This document shows, in pieces, positions 48,915 through 58,366 of a DNA stretch of 64,000 bases. The stretch comes from Nonomuraea gerenzanensis (GTDB taxonomy: Bacteria; Actinomycetota; Actinomycetes; Streptosporangiales; Streptosporangiaceae). The number at the start of each line of letters is the position of its first letter. Within the stretch, counting starts at the first letter, position 1. The notes under the pieces are model-generated. The model made no database searches. It saw only the letters and a program-made list of their open reading frames with translations, and was not told where the DNA came from. A program made the position numbers and the translations under genes. Location of the stretch: the NCBI RefSeq assembly GCF_020215645.1, contig NZ_CP084058.1, positions 7,874,001-7,938,000 of the forward strand. Direction: 5' to 3'.

Positions 48915-51905
48915 ATGCATGACGACCGCAACCTGGTCGAAGCCCGGCTGAAGCGCGTGCTGAACGAGCGGATCCGCCCGGCGATCCACCCGGAGTCCGT
49001 CCCCCTGGAGGTGGCCGTCTGGCACGCCCCGGACGAGCCAGTGCCGGTGGCCGAGGGCCTGGCGGCCGTGCCGGAGCCGATCGCGGTGGGTCAGGCGTGG
49101 GGCGCACCGTGGGGGACGAGCTGGTTCACCGTCACCGGCACCGTCCCGATGGAGTGGGGCGGCCGGATCGTGGAGGCGATCCTGGATCTCGGCTTCGACG
49201 AGGACAAGCCGGGCTTCCAGTGCGAGGGGCTCGTCTACCGGCCCGACGGCACGCCGGTCAAGGGGCTCAACCCGCGCAACCAGTGGGTACGGATCGGCGA
49301 GCCGGTCGAGGGCGGCGAGGAGGTGCGGCTGCACGTCGAGGCCGCGTCCAACCCGGTCATCCTGGGCCACAACGCGTTCCAGCCGACGCTGATGGGCGAC
49401 AAGGAGACGGCCGGCTCCGACCCGCTGTACCGGCTGACCCGGATGGACCTGGCCGTCTTCGACAAGACGGTGTGGGAGCTGGTGATGGACCTGGAGGTGC
49501 TCGGCGAGCTGATGCTGGAGCTGCCGGTCGACAGCGGCCGCCGCTGGGAGCTGCTGCGTGCCGTGGAGCGGGCGCTGGACGCGGTGGACCTGCAGGACGT
49601 CGGCGGCACCGCGGCGGCGGCCAGGGCGGAGCTGGCCGGGGTGCTGGCCGCGCCGGCCGCGCCGTCGGCGCACCGGATCAGCGCGGTCGGGCACGCGCAC
49701 ATCGACTCGGCGTGGTTGTGGCCGCTGCGCGAGACCGTGCGCAAGGTGGCGCGCACGACGTCCAACATGACCGCGCTGCTGGAGGACGAGCCGGACTTCG
49801 TGTTCGCGATGTCGCAGGCCCAGCAGTGGGCGTGGGTCAAGGAGCACCGGCCCGAGGTGTGGGCGAAGGTGACCAAGGCGGTGGCGGCGGGCAGGTTCGT
49901 CCCGGCGGGCGGCATGTGGGTGGAGTCCGACACGAACATGCCCGGCTCCGAGGCCATGGCCCGGCAGTTCGTGCACGGCAAGCGGTTCTTCATCGACGAG
50001 TTCGGCGTGGACAACGAGGAGGTGTGGCTGCCCGACACGTTCGGGTTCGCGGCCGGGCTGCCGCAGATCATCAAGGCGGCCGGGTCGAAGCGGCTGCTCA
50101 CGCAGAAGATCTCGTGGAGCCAGACGAACACGTTCCCGCACCACACGTTCCTGTGGGAGGGCATCGACGGGACGCGGATCTTCACCCACTTCCCGCCGGT
50201 CGACACCTACAACTGCTCGATGCAGGGCAGGGAGCTGGCGCACGCGGCCCGCAACTTCAAGGACAAGGGCGTGGCCCGCCACTCCCTGGCCCCGACGGGC
50301 TGGGGCGACGGCGGCGGTGGCACGACGCGGGAGATGATCGCCAAGGCGGCCCGGGTGCGTGACCTGGAGGGCTCCCCGATGGTCAGGTGGGAGACGCCTG
50401 CGGAGTTCTTCGCCAAGGCCGAGGCCGAGTACCCGCAGCCGCCCGTGTGGGTCGGCGAGCTGTATCTGGAGCTGCACCGCGCCACGCTGACCAGCCAGGC
50501 CAAGACCAAGCAGGGCAACCGGCGCAGCGAGTCGCTGCTGCGCGAGGCCGAGCTGTGGGCCGCGACGGCGGCGGTGCGCGCGGGCGCCCCCTACCCGTAC
50601 GAGCGGCTCGACCGGATCTGGAAGACGGTGCTGCTGCACCAGTTCCACGACATCCTGCCGGGGTCGTCGATCGCCTGGGTGCACCGGGAGGCGCGCAGGA
50701 CGTACGAGATGGTGGCGCGCGAGCTGAACGAGATCATCGACGGCGCCCAGCGGGCGCTGGCGGGGGACGGCCCGGGAGAGCTGGTCTTCAACGGCGCCCC
50801 GCACGCCCGCCACGGCGTCCCCGCGGGCGGCGCGGCCCTCGCCGCCCGGCGCTCCGCCACGGCGGCGCGCCCGCGCGAGGGCGGCGGCTTCGTGCTGGAG
50901 GACGAGCGGCTCCGGGTGGAGATCGACGGGCGCGGGCTGGTCGTGTCGGCCTTCGACCTGAGGGCCGGCCGCGAGACGATCGCGCCGGGACGGGCGGCGA
51001 ACCTGCTCCAGCTGCACCAGGACTTCCCCAACAAGTGGGACGCCTGGGACGTGGACGAGTTCTACCGCCGCACGGTCACCGACCTCACCGAGACCGGCGG
51101 CCTCCGGCTGGACGGCGGCACGGTCGTGATCGAGCGCTCGTTCGGCCACTCGAAGGTTACCCAGCGGCTCACGCTCGGGGAGGGGCGGCTGGAGATCGAC
51201 ACCGAGGTCGACTGGCACGAGACGGAGAAGTTCCTCAAGCTGGCCTTCCCGCTGGACGTGCGGGCCGACCGGTACGCCGCCGAGAGCCAGTTCGGCCACG
51301 CCTTCCGCGCCACCCACACGAACACGAGCTGGGAGGCGGCCAAGTTCGAGGCGTGCAACCACCGTTTCGTGCACGTGGAGGAGCCGGGCTGGGGCGTGGC
51401 GGTGGTCAACGACTCCACCTACGGCCACGACGTGACCCGCGAGGTGGACGAGCGCGGCACGACCACGACGCTGCGCGTCTCGCTGCTGCGCGCCCCGCGC
51501 TTCCCCGACCCGGAGACCGACCAGGGCACGCACCGCTTCCGGCACGCGCTGGTGCCGGGCGCGGCGATCGGCGACGCGGTGCGCGAGGGGTACTTCATCA
51601 ACCTGCCCGAACGCCGCGTCCCCGGCGCGGCCCCGGTGGAGCCGCTGGTCACGGTGGACGACGACGCCGTGGTGGTGACGGCGGTGAAGCTGGCCGACGA
51701 CGAGAGCGGCGACGTGATCGTCCGCTTCCACGAGTCGCGCGGCGGCCGGGCGAAGGCGACCCTGCGGGCCGGCTTCCCCGTCGCCGAGGTCGTGCCGACG
51801 GACCTGCTGGAGCGGCCCACGGGCGAGCCGCGCGGCCAGGGAGGTGAGATCCCCGTGTCGCTGCGGCCGTTCGAGCTGGTCACGCTCCGGCTCAAGCGCG
51901 GCTGA
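48915..51905 (+). CDS. GH38 alpha-mannosidase
   Basis: Zinc-dependent retaining alpha-mannosidase, 996 residues, cytoplasmic (no signal peptide). The catalytic domain starts near residue 250 with GHAHIDSAWLWPLRET, a zinc-binding His-x-Asp; the nucleophile aspartate is in LPDTFGFAAGLPQI near 374. HQFHDILPGSSI and the large beta-rich C-terminal part (GWGVAVVNDSTYGHDV) follow the class of actinobacterial GH38 enzymes acting on oligosaccharides. AGGAG precedes the ATG. It faces a ROK regulator and an ABC sugar importer, probably its supply of mannosides. Confidence 0.95.
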   Translation: MHDDRNLVEARLKRVLNERIRPAIHPESVPLEVAVWHAPDEPVPVAEGLAAVPEPIAVGQAWGAPWGTSWFTVTGTVPMEWGGRIVEAILDLGFDEDKPGFQCEGLVYRPDGTPVKGLNPRNQWVRIGEPVEGGEEVRLHVEAASNPVILGHNAFQPTLMGDKETAGSDPLYRLTRMDLAVFDKTVWELVMDLEVLGELMLELPVDSGRRWELLRAVERALDAVDLQDVGGTAAAARAELAGVLAAPAAPSAHRISAVGHAHIDSAWLWPLRETVRKVARTTSNMTALLEDEPDFVFAMSQAQQWAWVKEHRPEVWAKVTKAVAAGRFVPAGGMWVESDTNMPGSEAMARQFVHGKRFFIDEFGVDNEEVWLPDTFGFAAGLPQIIKAAGSKRLLTQKISWSQTNTFPHHTFLWEGIDGTRIFTHFPPVDTYNCSMQGRELAHAARNFKDKGVARHSLAPTGWGDGGGGTTREMIAKAARVRDLEGSPMVRWETPAEFFAKAEAEYPQPPVWVGELYLELHRATLTSQAKTKQGNRRSESLLREAELWAATAAVRAGAPYPYERLDRIWKTVLLHQFHDILPGSSIAWVHREARRTYEMVARELNEIIDGAQRALAGDGPGELVFNGAPHARHGVPAGGAALAARRSATAARPREGGGFVLEDERLRVEIDGRGLVVSAFDLRAGRETIAPGRAANLLQLHQDFPNKWDAWDVDEFYRRTVTDLTETGGLRLDGGTVVIERSFGHSKVTQRLTLGEGRLEIDTEVDWHETEKFLKLAFPLDVRADRYAAESQFGHAFRATHTNTSWEAAKFEACNHRFVHVEEPGWGVAVVNDSTYGHDVTREVDERGTTTTLRVSLLRAPRFPDPETDQGTHRFRHALVPGAAIGDAVREGYFINLPERRVPGAAPVEPLVTVDDDAVVVTAVKLADDESGDVIVRFHESRGGRAKATLRAGFPVAEVVPTDLLERPTGEPRGQGGEIPVSLRPFELVTLRLKRG

Positions 51906-51966
51906 CCGCTGAGCAGCGTGCCAAGGCGAGTCCATACAGCTAGCCGCTGAGCAGCGTGCCCAGGCG
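51906..51966. repeat. 23-base direct repeat around the end of the ROK gene
   Basis: Copies at 51906-51928 and 51944-51966 differ at one base. The second contains the last codons of the ROK gene, the first is a non-coding duplicate between the two convergent genes. Probably a small local duplication. Confidence 0.7.
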
Positions 51967-53121
51967 GGGCGCGTAGGTGGCGTGGAAGACCAGCGAGGCC
52001 GCGCCGATCGCCGCCGCGTCGGCGGCGATCGGCGAGGTCTCCACCCGGACCCGGTGCAGCCGCCTGGCCAGCGGCCGCTCCGACACGGCCCGCGCGATCA
52101 CCTCCCGGTAGATCTCCCCGACCTCCCGCAGCGCGGGCCCGCCGAGCACGAGCAGGTCGATGTCCAGCATGTTCACCACGCTCACGGCGGCGTCGGCGAG
52201 CCGCTGCGCCACCCGCTCGATCACCCGGCGGGCCGCCGGCTCGCCGCGCGCCGCCGCCGCGCAGATGGCGGCATGGTCGGCGCCGGTGCCCAGCGCGGCC
52301 TCGATGGCGCTGGGGCAGCAGACGGCCTCCACGCACCCCCGGTTGCCGCAGTAGCACGCGGGCCCCTCCGGCTCCACGGTGATGTGCCCGAACTCGGCGG
52401 CGTTGAGCGAGCTGCCCCGGTAGACCTGGTTGTCCAGGATCAGCCCGCCGCCGATCCCGGTGCCGAGGTAGAGGTAGGCCAGGCCGGGGGCGGAGCGCGC
52501 GATGCCCGCCCAGCGCTCGCCGATGGCCGCCGCCGTGGCGTCGTTGTCCACGGTCACGGGGAAGTGGGTGTACTCCTGCAGCAGCCCCTTGATCGGCACC
52601 CGGTCCCAGCCGGGCAGCCGCGGCGGCGAGACCATCACGCCGTCGGCGTCCAGCGGCCCCGGGCAGGCCAGCCCCACGCCGAGCACCTTGCCGTCGGGCA
52701 CCCCTGCCTCCCGCAGGATGCCGCGCGCCGCCCCGGCCATCGTGCGGATGACCGCGTCCGGCCTGTCCTCCGGGCGCAGGGGCAGGTGCAGCCGGGCGAC
52801 GGGGCTGCCCGCCAGGTCGGCGAGCACGCACGACAGCTCCTGCGGGTCGAAGTGCACGCCGACCGCGTAGCCGGCGCGGGCGTCCACGCGCAGGATCGTG
52901 CGCGGCTTGCCGCCGTTCGACGGCGCGGAGCCGTCCTCGACGACCAGGCCCTCCTCCAGCAGCCTGCGCACGATCACCGACACGGCCTGGGCGGTGAGCC
53001 CCGTCACGGCGGCGATCTGCACCCGGCTGATCCCGTCGGAGGCCTGGATGGCCTCCAGCACGACGGCGCGGTTGTAGCTGCCTACCTTGGGCAGGTTCGT
53101 GCCCTGCTGCATGTGAGCCAT
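51940..53121 (-). CDS. ROK-family (NagC/XylR) transcriptional regulator
   Basis: Sugar-responsive regulator, 393 residues. The N-terminal winged helix (about 15-70) includes ISRVQIAAVTGLTAQAVSVIVRRL; the C-terminal ROK domain contains DNDATAAAIGE, YLGTGIGGGLI and the zinc motif CYCGNRGCVEAVCC. Most similar proteins repress glycosidase and ABC genes and sense the sugar. Divergent from the ABC operon over 77 bases; convergent with the GH38 gene. It probably controls both. Confidence 0.92.
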   Translation of the reverse strand: MAHMQQGTNLPKVGSYNRAVVLEAIQASDGISRVQIAAVTGLTAQAVSVIVRRLLEEGLVVEDGSAPSNGGKPRTILRVDARAGYAVGVHFDPQELSCVLADLAGSPVARLHLPLRPEDRPDAVIRTMAGAARGILREAGVPDGKVLGVGLACPGPLDADGVMVSPPRLPGWDRVPIKGLLQEYTHFPVTVDNDATAAAIGERWAGIARSAPGLAYLYLGTGIGGGLILDNQVYRGSSLNAAEFGHITVEPEGPACYCGNRGCVEAVCCPSAIEAALGTGADHAAICAAAARGEPAARRVIERVAQRLADAAVSVVNMLDIDLLVLGGPALREVGEIYREVIARAVSERPLARRLHRVRVETSPIAADAAAIGAASLVFHATYAPRLGTLLSG

Positions 53122-53135
53122 GTCACCACAGAGTG

Positions 53136-53165
53136 TTGACTTAGTAAATCAAAAAGATTTACGTT
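53136..53165 (+). promoter_or_regulatory. Promoter of the sugar ABC operon
   Basis: TTGACT (53136-53141) and TACGTT (53160-53165) with an 18-base spacer, over the ROK-type palindrome. Repressor binding would cover the -10 element. Confidence 0.5.
53144..53162. promoter_or_regulatory. ROK-type operator in the ROK/ABC divergent region
   Basis: Inverted arms GTAAATC and GATTTAC flank AAAAA. It is very AT-rich against its surroundings and overlaps the predicted promoter of the ABC operon. Outer GTTGAC (53135-53140) and GTCAAC (53169-53174) form a second, wider pair. Confidence 0.6.
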
Positions 53166-53198
53166 CTCGTCAACCCAAGGAAACAAGGGGAGGCAGTG

Positions 53199-54560
53199 AT
53201 GAGAGGTGCCCTGGCCGGTTCCCTGGCGTTGTTGACAGCGCTGACAGCAGCAGGTTGCGGTGGCGGCGGCACGCAGGAGGCGTCCGGAGCCAAGGAACTC
53301 GAAGTCCTCTACAAGGTCGAGCCGACGTGGCCGCATCTGGAGAAGATGCTCGGCGACGCCAAGAAGCAGTACGAAGCCGCCCATCCCGGTGTCACCGTCA
53401 AGCTGACCCCGGTGCAGGGCAACAACGAGGCCTACTACACCAAGCTGGCGCTGCTCAACCGCTCCCCGGACTCGGCGCCCGACGTCTACCTCCACGACAC
53501 CTTCCAGGTCAACGCGGACGTCGCGGCGGGCAAGCTGGCCCCGCTCGACGACTACCTGGCCAAGTGGCCCGACTGGGACAGCCAGTTCCCCGACTCGGTC
53601 AAGCAGGCCGCCAAGGGCGTCGACGGCAAGATCTACGGCGTGCCGATCAGCACCGACACGCGTGGCCTGTGGTACCACAAGGACGTCTTCGCCAAGGCCG
53701 GCCTGCCCGTCCCGTGGGAGCCGAAGACCTGGGACGACATCCTGACCGCGGCCCGGGCGATCAAGCAGAAGGTGCCGGACGCCGTCCCGTTCAGCATGTA
53801 CTCCACGAAGATCCACGGCGAGGCGGCGACCATGCAGGGCTTCGAGATGCTCCTGTACGGCACCCCCGGCGGCACCCTCTACGACGAGACGCAGCAGAAG
53901 TGGGTGGCCGGCGGCAAGAACTTCACCGACGCCCTGACCTTCGTCAACACCATCTATCGCGAGGAGCTCGGCCCCAAGCAGGCCGACGCGCACAACGCCA
54001 AGCTCGCCGACAAGGTCAACCTGGAGTGGTTCCCCGCGGGCAAGGTGGGCATCTCGCTCGACGGCGCCTGGACGGCGGCGGCCTGGAAGCCGACCAGCAC
54101 CAAGCCGTGGCCGCAGTGGCAGCAGAAGATCGGCTGGACGGCCATGCCCACGCAGAACGGCGAGGAGCCGGGCGCGGTGAGCATGTCGGGCGGCTGGGTG
54201 ATGGCGATGAGCTCCTACGCCAAGCTCAAGCAGGAGGCGTTCGACTTCATCGCGGTGGCCACCAACAAGGAGAACTCGCTGACGTACTCCGTCAGCACCG
54301 GTGACCTCGCCCCGCGCAAGGACGTCGCGGCCGACCCGAAGTACACCGCCGACAACCCGAGCGTGAAGTTCTTCACGGACCTGGCCGAGGTGACGCACTA
54401 CCGGCCGGCGTTCGAGGCGTACCCCAAGGTGTCGGCGCAGGTCCAGGAGGCCCTGGAGGCGGTCACCACCGGCTCGCGCAGCCCTGAGGAGGCCACCGCC
54501 GCCTACGCCGAGGCGCTGCCGGCGGCCGTCGGGGGCGCCGGCAAGGTCCTGGCCCGATGA
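53199..54560 (+). CDS. Sugar ABC transporter substrate-binding lipoprotein (family 1)
   Basis: 453 residues; lipobox LTAAGC with Cys20, then an SBP_bac_1 body (FQVNADVAAGKLAPLDDYL, TRGLWYHKDVFAKAGL, GGWVMAMSSYAKL). I start at the ATG at 53199 since GGGGAGG lies five bases ahead; a GTG one codon earlier is too close to that site. Binds an oligosaccharide, probably a mannoside given the GH38 and ROK neighbours. Operon with the two permeases; overlaps the next gene by four bases. Confidence 0.9.
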   Translation: MRGALAGSLALLTALTAAGCGGGGTQEASGAKELEVLYKVEPTWPHLEKMLGDAKKQYEAAHPGVTVKLTPVQGNNEAYYTKLALLNRSPDSAPDVYLHDTFQVNADVAAGKLAPLDDYLAKWPDWDSQFPDSVKQAAKGVDGKIYGVPISTDTRGLWYHKDVFAKAGLPVPWEPKTWDDILTAARAIKQKVPDAVPFSMYSTKIHGEAATMQGFEMLLYGTPGGTLYDETQQKWVAGGKNFTDALTFVNTIYREELGPKQADAHNAKLADKVNLEWFPAGKVGISLDGAWTAAAWKPTSTKPWPQWQQKIGWTAMPTQNGEEPGAVSMSGGWVMAMSSYAKLKQEAFDFIAVATNKENSLTYSVSTGDLAPRKDVAADPKYTADNPSVKFFTDLAEVTHYRPAFEAYPKVSAQVQEALEAVTTGSRSPEEATAAYAEALPAAVGGAGKVLAR

Positions 54561-55474
54561 CGGTCGCCACTGCCCCGGCCTCCGCCGTGACGGGCACGCC
54601 GGCGGGCGGCCCGCCACGGCGGCGGCGGGTCCTGCGCTGGCTGCTGCCGATGGCCCCCGCGCTGGTGCTGCTGGCGCTCTTCCTGGCGGGGCCGATCCTG
54701 TGGAGCGTCTACATCGCCTTCACCAACGAGACCCTGACCGGCTCGGCCTCGGTGAACTCCAGCTTCGTGGGCCTGGACAACTTCGCCAGGATGTTCGGCG
54801 ACCCGAACTTCGTCAACTCCTTCCTGCTCACGTTCGTCTTCGTCATCGGCTCGGCCGTGATCGGCCAGAACACCCTCGGCCTGATCATCGCCCTGCTCCA
54901 GCGGGGGCGCGGCCGGGTGACGCGCAGCGTGGTCAACGGCGTGGTCATCGGCGCCTGGGTGATGCCCGAGATCGTGGCGGCCGTCTGCTGGTTCTCCTTC
55001 CTGGCCGAGGACGGCACGCTGAACACGGTGCTCGGCATCTCGCAGGAGTGGCTCTACACCGCCCCGATGCTCGCCGTCATCCTGGCCAACGTCTGGCGCG
55101 GCACCGCGTTCTCGATGCTGGTGTACTCGGCCGCGCTGTCGGAGGTGCCGCCCGACCTGGTGGAGGCGGCGGCCGTGGACGGGGCGAGCCCGCTGCGGCG
55201 GCTGCTGCACATCACGCTGCCGCTGATCCGCCGCTCGATCATGTCCAACCTCATGCTGATCACCCTCCAGACGCTGGCCAGCTTCGGCCTCATCTACGCC
55301 CTGACCGGCGGCGGCCCCGGCACGGCCAGCCAGACCACCCCGCTCTACATGTACGAGCAGGCCTTCCGCTACTTCGAGATCGGCTACGGCTCGGCCATCG
55401 CGCTGGTCATGCTGGTCATCGGCGCCCTGTTCTCCCTCGTCTACCTGCGCCTGATCAAGGTGGAGGACGCATGA
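54557..55474 (+). CDS. Sugar ABC permease, MalF type
   Basis: 305 residues, six predicted helices after a basic N-terminus (PPRRRRVLRWLLPMAPALVL). The coupling EAA loop reads EAAAVDGASPLRRLLHITLP. Forms the channel with the next gene product. No ATPase gene accompanies the operon; shared MsiK-type ATPases usually serve such importers in actinobacteria. Confidence 0.93.
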   Translation: MTVATAPASAVTGTPAGGPPRRRRVLRWLLPMAPALVLLALFLAGPILWSVYIAFTNETLTGSASVNSSFVGLDNFARMFGDPNFVNSFLLTFVFVIGSAVIGQNTLGLIIALLQRGRGRVTRSVVNGVVIGAWVMPEIVAAVCWFSFLAEDGTLNTVLGISQEWLYTAPMLAVILANVWRGTAFSMLVYSAALSEVPPDLVEAAAVDGASPLRRLLHITLPLIRRSIMSNLMLITLQTLASFGLIYALTGGGPGTASQTTPLYMYEQAFRYFEIGYGSAIALVMLVIGALFSLVYLRLIKVEDA

Positions 55475-56292
55475 CCCGGATCGCCGCCAGGGGCGCGGCC
55501 CTGCTGTCGCTGCTCGTCATCACGCTGGCCTTCCTCGGGCCTTTCCTGTGGGTGCTGATCTCCTCGGTGCAGCCGGAGGCCGCCCTCTCCGCCGCCCCGA
55601 CGGCCACCTTCTCCCTGGACAACTTCAAGGCCGTGCTGACCTGGGAGACGCTCTTCCTGCCGCTGATCAACTCCATCGTCATCTCCGGCTCCACGGCCGT
55701 GCTCACAGTGCTGGTGGCGGGACTGGCCGCGTACCCGCTGTCGCGTTACCAGCTCCGCTACCGCCGCCACTTCATGCTGACCCTGCTGTTCACGACGGGC
55801 CTGCCGGTGACGGCGATCCTCGTCCCCGTCTACGCGATGTTCTTCCGGTTCAACCTGTACGGCTCCGTGCCCGCGATGGTGCTCTTCCTGACGGCCAGCT
55901 CGCTGCCGTTCTCGATCTGGATGATGAAGAACTTCATGGACGGGGTGCCGGTCAGCCTGGAGGAGGCCGCCTGGGTGGACGGCGCCGGCTGGGTGCAGTC
56001 GCTGCGGGCCGTGGTGGGGCCGCTGATGGCGCCGGGGATCGCGGTGGTGGCCATCTTCGTGTTCGTGGGGCAGTGGGGGAACTTCTTCGCGCCGTTCGTA
56101 CTGCTGGACACGCCGGACAAGCAGCCGGCGGCCGTCACCATCTACACCTTCTTCTCACAGTACGGGCAGGTGGCGTACGGGCAGCTGGCCGCGTTCTCGG
56201 TGCTCTACACGGCGCCGGCGGTGGTGTTGTACGTGGCGGTCAACAAGTATCTGGCGGGGTCGTTCAACTTCGGCGGCTCGGTGAAGGGTTAG
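55471..56292 (+). CDS. Sugar ABC permease, MalG type
   Basis: 273 residues from the ATG at 55471, overlapping the preceding stop by four bases. EAA loop EEAAWVDGAGWVQSLRAVVG, six helices, and the C-terminal FNFGGSVKG ending of actinobacterial MalG-like permeases. The open frame that extends upstream is a shadow of the MalF-type gene. Confidence 0.93.
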   Translation: MTRIAARGAALLSLLVITLAFLGPFLWVLISSVQPEAALSAAPTATFSLDNFKAVLTWETLFLPLINSIVISGSTAVLTVLVAGLAAYPLSRYQLRYRRHFMLTLLFTTGLPVTAILVPVYAMFFRFNLYGSVPAMVLFLTASSLPFSIWMMKNFMDGVPVSLEEAAWVDGAGWVQSLRAVVGPLMAPGIAVVAIFVFVGQWGNFFAPFVLLDTPDKQPAAVTIYTFFSQYGQVAYGQLAAFSVLYTAPAVVLYVAVNKYLAGSFNFGGSVKG

Positions 56293-56310
56293 CACCGCGC
56301 CGATGGGGCT

Positions 56311-56949
56311 TCACCCCCGGCTTCTGTCCATCAAGCGCTGCAACGCACGGACACGGACGAGCGAGGTGGGATGGAGTTCCTCGGAGGTGGTCTGCCTGAG
56401 CCTGCCCACGACGATCCAGCAGACATTCCCCAGCCGAGCTTCGACGGTCGCCGACATGAGCATGAACTGGTCGCAGCTCACCTCATGCGCTGCCAGGCCG
56501 AACTCCTCCATGACGCCTCGCTTGGCGGCCTGGTGCAACACTTCGCCGTGGTGTCGCAGATCTGCGGGGTCGAGTCCTTCCTCAAGGGAGAGACTCCAGG
56601 TTCCCGGGTGGAAGGGGGTGTGCTGTTGCGACGGGTCAGCACGACGTCGCCGTCTCTCGTGGCCAGGCCGACATGCACGGCGGCCATGTCGGGCAGCGCC
56701 CGTCGGGCCCTTGCGCGCAGGATCGCGGCCTGGTGGGAGACGGTGCGTGCAGGATCTTCCTGAGATCGACACGAGGGACACCTTGGCGTCGTCCCGTTCG
56801 CCGGCATGGTGTCGAGCCCAGGCAACTCGAGCGTTCTCGATCTCGTCATCGTTGAGCCAGCGATGACTGACCACATCGACCGCATAGGCGCGGGGCAGGA
56901 GCCCGGCCGACTCCCAGACGGGAATGATGGGACCGCCTGTGACACCCAC
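56311..56949 (-). pseudogene. Frameshifted Nudix-like protein gene
   Basis: Protein-like sequence switches frame twice. Codons from 56949 read MGVTGGPIIPVWESAGLLP and on to WARHHAGERDDAKVSLVSI; then the frame one base lower reads AAVHVGLATRDGDVVLTRR; then the first frame resumes with FHPGTWSLSLEEGLDP and AAKRGVMEEFGL, a degenerate Nudix box, to the end at 56311. The pair of shifts restores the original frame, so the gene is either decayed or carries two sequence errors. Composition is less GC-rich than its neighbours. The intact protein would be about 212 residues. Confidence 0.55.
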
Positions 56950-57031
56950 GGGTGCATCGTTTCATACGCGTCCGCTCGCCGCCGCGACGTGACCTCGTGC
57001 GCCCCCAGGGCGCCCGGGTGCTGGCGTCACA

Positions 57032-58201
57032 TCAGGACTTCAGAAGTCCGCCCAGCTGCAACATGGCAGACAGATTGCCCATGTCGGCCGCCTTGTAGCT
57101 CAGGAGGATCCGCTCTCCGAACTCATGCCGAAGCGAAGTGGTGCTGTCCGCTGACAAGAAGTATCTGACATCGGCGAGACTCGTCCAGGAATAGTACTCG
57201 CCTTTGACGGAGTTCGCTTGCCCGATGAAGGCCGTGCCCGCCACCCCGCCTCTTCCGGTGAGGCATGCCACAATCAGATCCCGCAACGCTTCCATGTGAT
57301 CCCAGGAGGAGGGCGGATTGTGCTCCCTGGCGACCTGGTCGGCAAGTCGGAGCGCCTCCTTCTCCTGACCGACGGCGGCGGCCATCAAGCCCACGACCAA
57401 CCTCGCACCTTGGGCAGTGACGCCTTGAAGCTGGATATCCGCCTGTGCCGCCTGGAACGACTCCGAGAGATCACCTTCCTTTGCGTAGAGCCTGTAGAGC
57501 ACCGCAAGCGGGGGCACTACCAGTTGGTCCGATCCAGAAGGTTGCCGCGACCAGAGCTGCAACCAGGCGTCCTGCTTCGAGTGGCGTGCGCGGGCAAGTG
57601 ACGTGATCGAGCGCTCGAGATAGGAGATGTACCGACGGGTGTCCAGACCCAGGTGATATCGCGTGTAAGCCAGATTCGCGACGGCTACGGGTTTCCACCA
57701 GGTTTCCTGAATCGACGGTATCTGGTGGAACAGATTGAGCGCGTCGTTGAACTGCCCGTCCCACACAGCCGCACACGCAACGTTGTTGAGCCATCGGGCG
57801 AACTCCTCGCTATCCCTCGCAGAATGGCGAAGAATGTCTTCCAGACCGACCTGATAGGCTTCCGGATAGCGCTCCGAGTCGAACAGGAAGAAGAAATAGT
57901 CGATACTGTTACGGAGATCTTCCGTCTTGGTCCAATTGAACGAGGCAATGTTCCCCAGAGTGCCTCCGAGGACGGCGAGCGTCGTGGCCGCGATCGCCCC
58001 GATGAAGGCGCGACGCGTTTTGAGCAGGGTCAATCCGGTTGAGTCGGCAGTGTCGTCCGGAGCGGGAGCCGCCTTCTCCACGGGCCGAGTCGCCTCCGGC
58101 GATATCGCTCGGGCCGGCGCCCTGGACGGAGCATTTCGCCCAACAGGCACGCTGCGTCGCATCTGACCCTTTCTGGAACGACGCTTCTTCTTTCGCCCCA
58201 A
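57032..58201 (-). CDS. Orphan membrane-anchored protein with a helical repeat-like C-terminal domain
   Basis: 389 residues, not recognised. A very basic, probably disordered N-terminus (GRKKKRRSRKGQMRRS) and a Pro/Ala-rich stretch lead to TRRAFIGAIAATTLAVLGG (62-80), a twin-arginine-like signal or anchor helix. The rest looks like TPR-type helix pairs: EDILRHSARDSEEFARWLNN, VAVANLAYTRYHLGLDT, LAVLYRLYAKEGDLSESFQA. So it is predicted to be displayed outside the membrane. Start: TTG at 58201 with GGAG nine bases ahead; the ATG at 58162 with GAAAGGG is an alternative. DNA is clearly less GC-rich than the flanks, suggesting acquisition. Confidence 0.7.
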   Translation of the reverse strand: MGRKKKRRSRKGQMRRSVPVGRNAPSRAPARAISPEATRPVEKAAPAPDDTADSTGLTLLKTRRAFIGAIAATTLAVLGGTLGNIASFNWTKTEDLRNSIDYFFFLFDSERYPEAYQVGLEDILRHSARDSEEFARWLNNVACAAVWDGQFNDALNLFHQIPSIQETWWKPVAVANLAYTRYHLGLDTRRYISYLERSITSLARARHSKQDAWLQLWSRQPSGSDQLVVPPLAVLYRLYAKEGDLSESFQAAQADIQLQGVTAQGARLVVGLMAAAVGQEKEALRLADQVAREHNPPSSWDHMEALRDLIVACLTGRGGVAGTAFIGQANSVKGEYYSWTSLADVRYFLSADSTTSLRHEFGERILLSYKAADMGNLSAMLQLGGLLKS

Positions 58202-58366
58202 CTACATCATCTCCATCAGAAGATCGCCTGAAGTCTCGGCATACCTCCTGAACGCTCAACAATCGCCGCAGGTTCCTTTTCGCCATTGCGGATCTATTGA
58301 TATACGGCCCTGCTCGGTGACCCGTCGGCGCCCTCGACCGACAGGTCACAAATCCGCAGGGCAGCG
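58202..58366. other. AT-richer non-coding gap
   Basis: 165 bases ahead of the orphan membrane protein. A short frame starting MAKRNLRRLL on the minus strand overlaps the start of that gene and does not look like a real protein. No clear promoter or repeat seen. Confidence 0.4.

Noticed and set aside
51419..52831. Long minus-strand frame across the end of the GH38 gene and the ROK gene
   Set aside because: Overlaps both real genes in another frame and shows no family motif.
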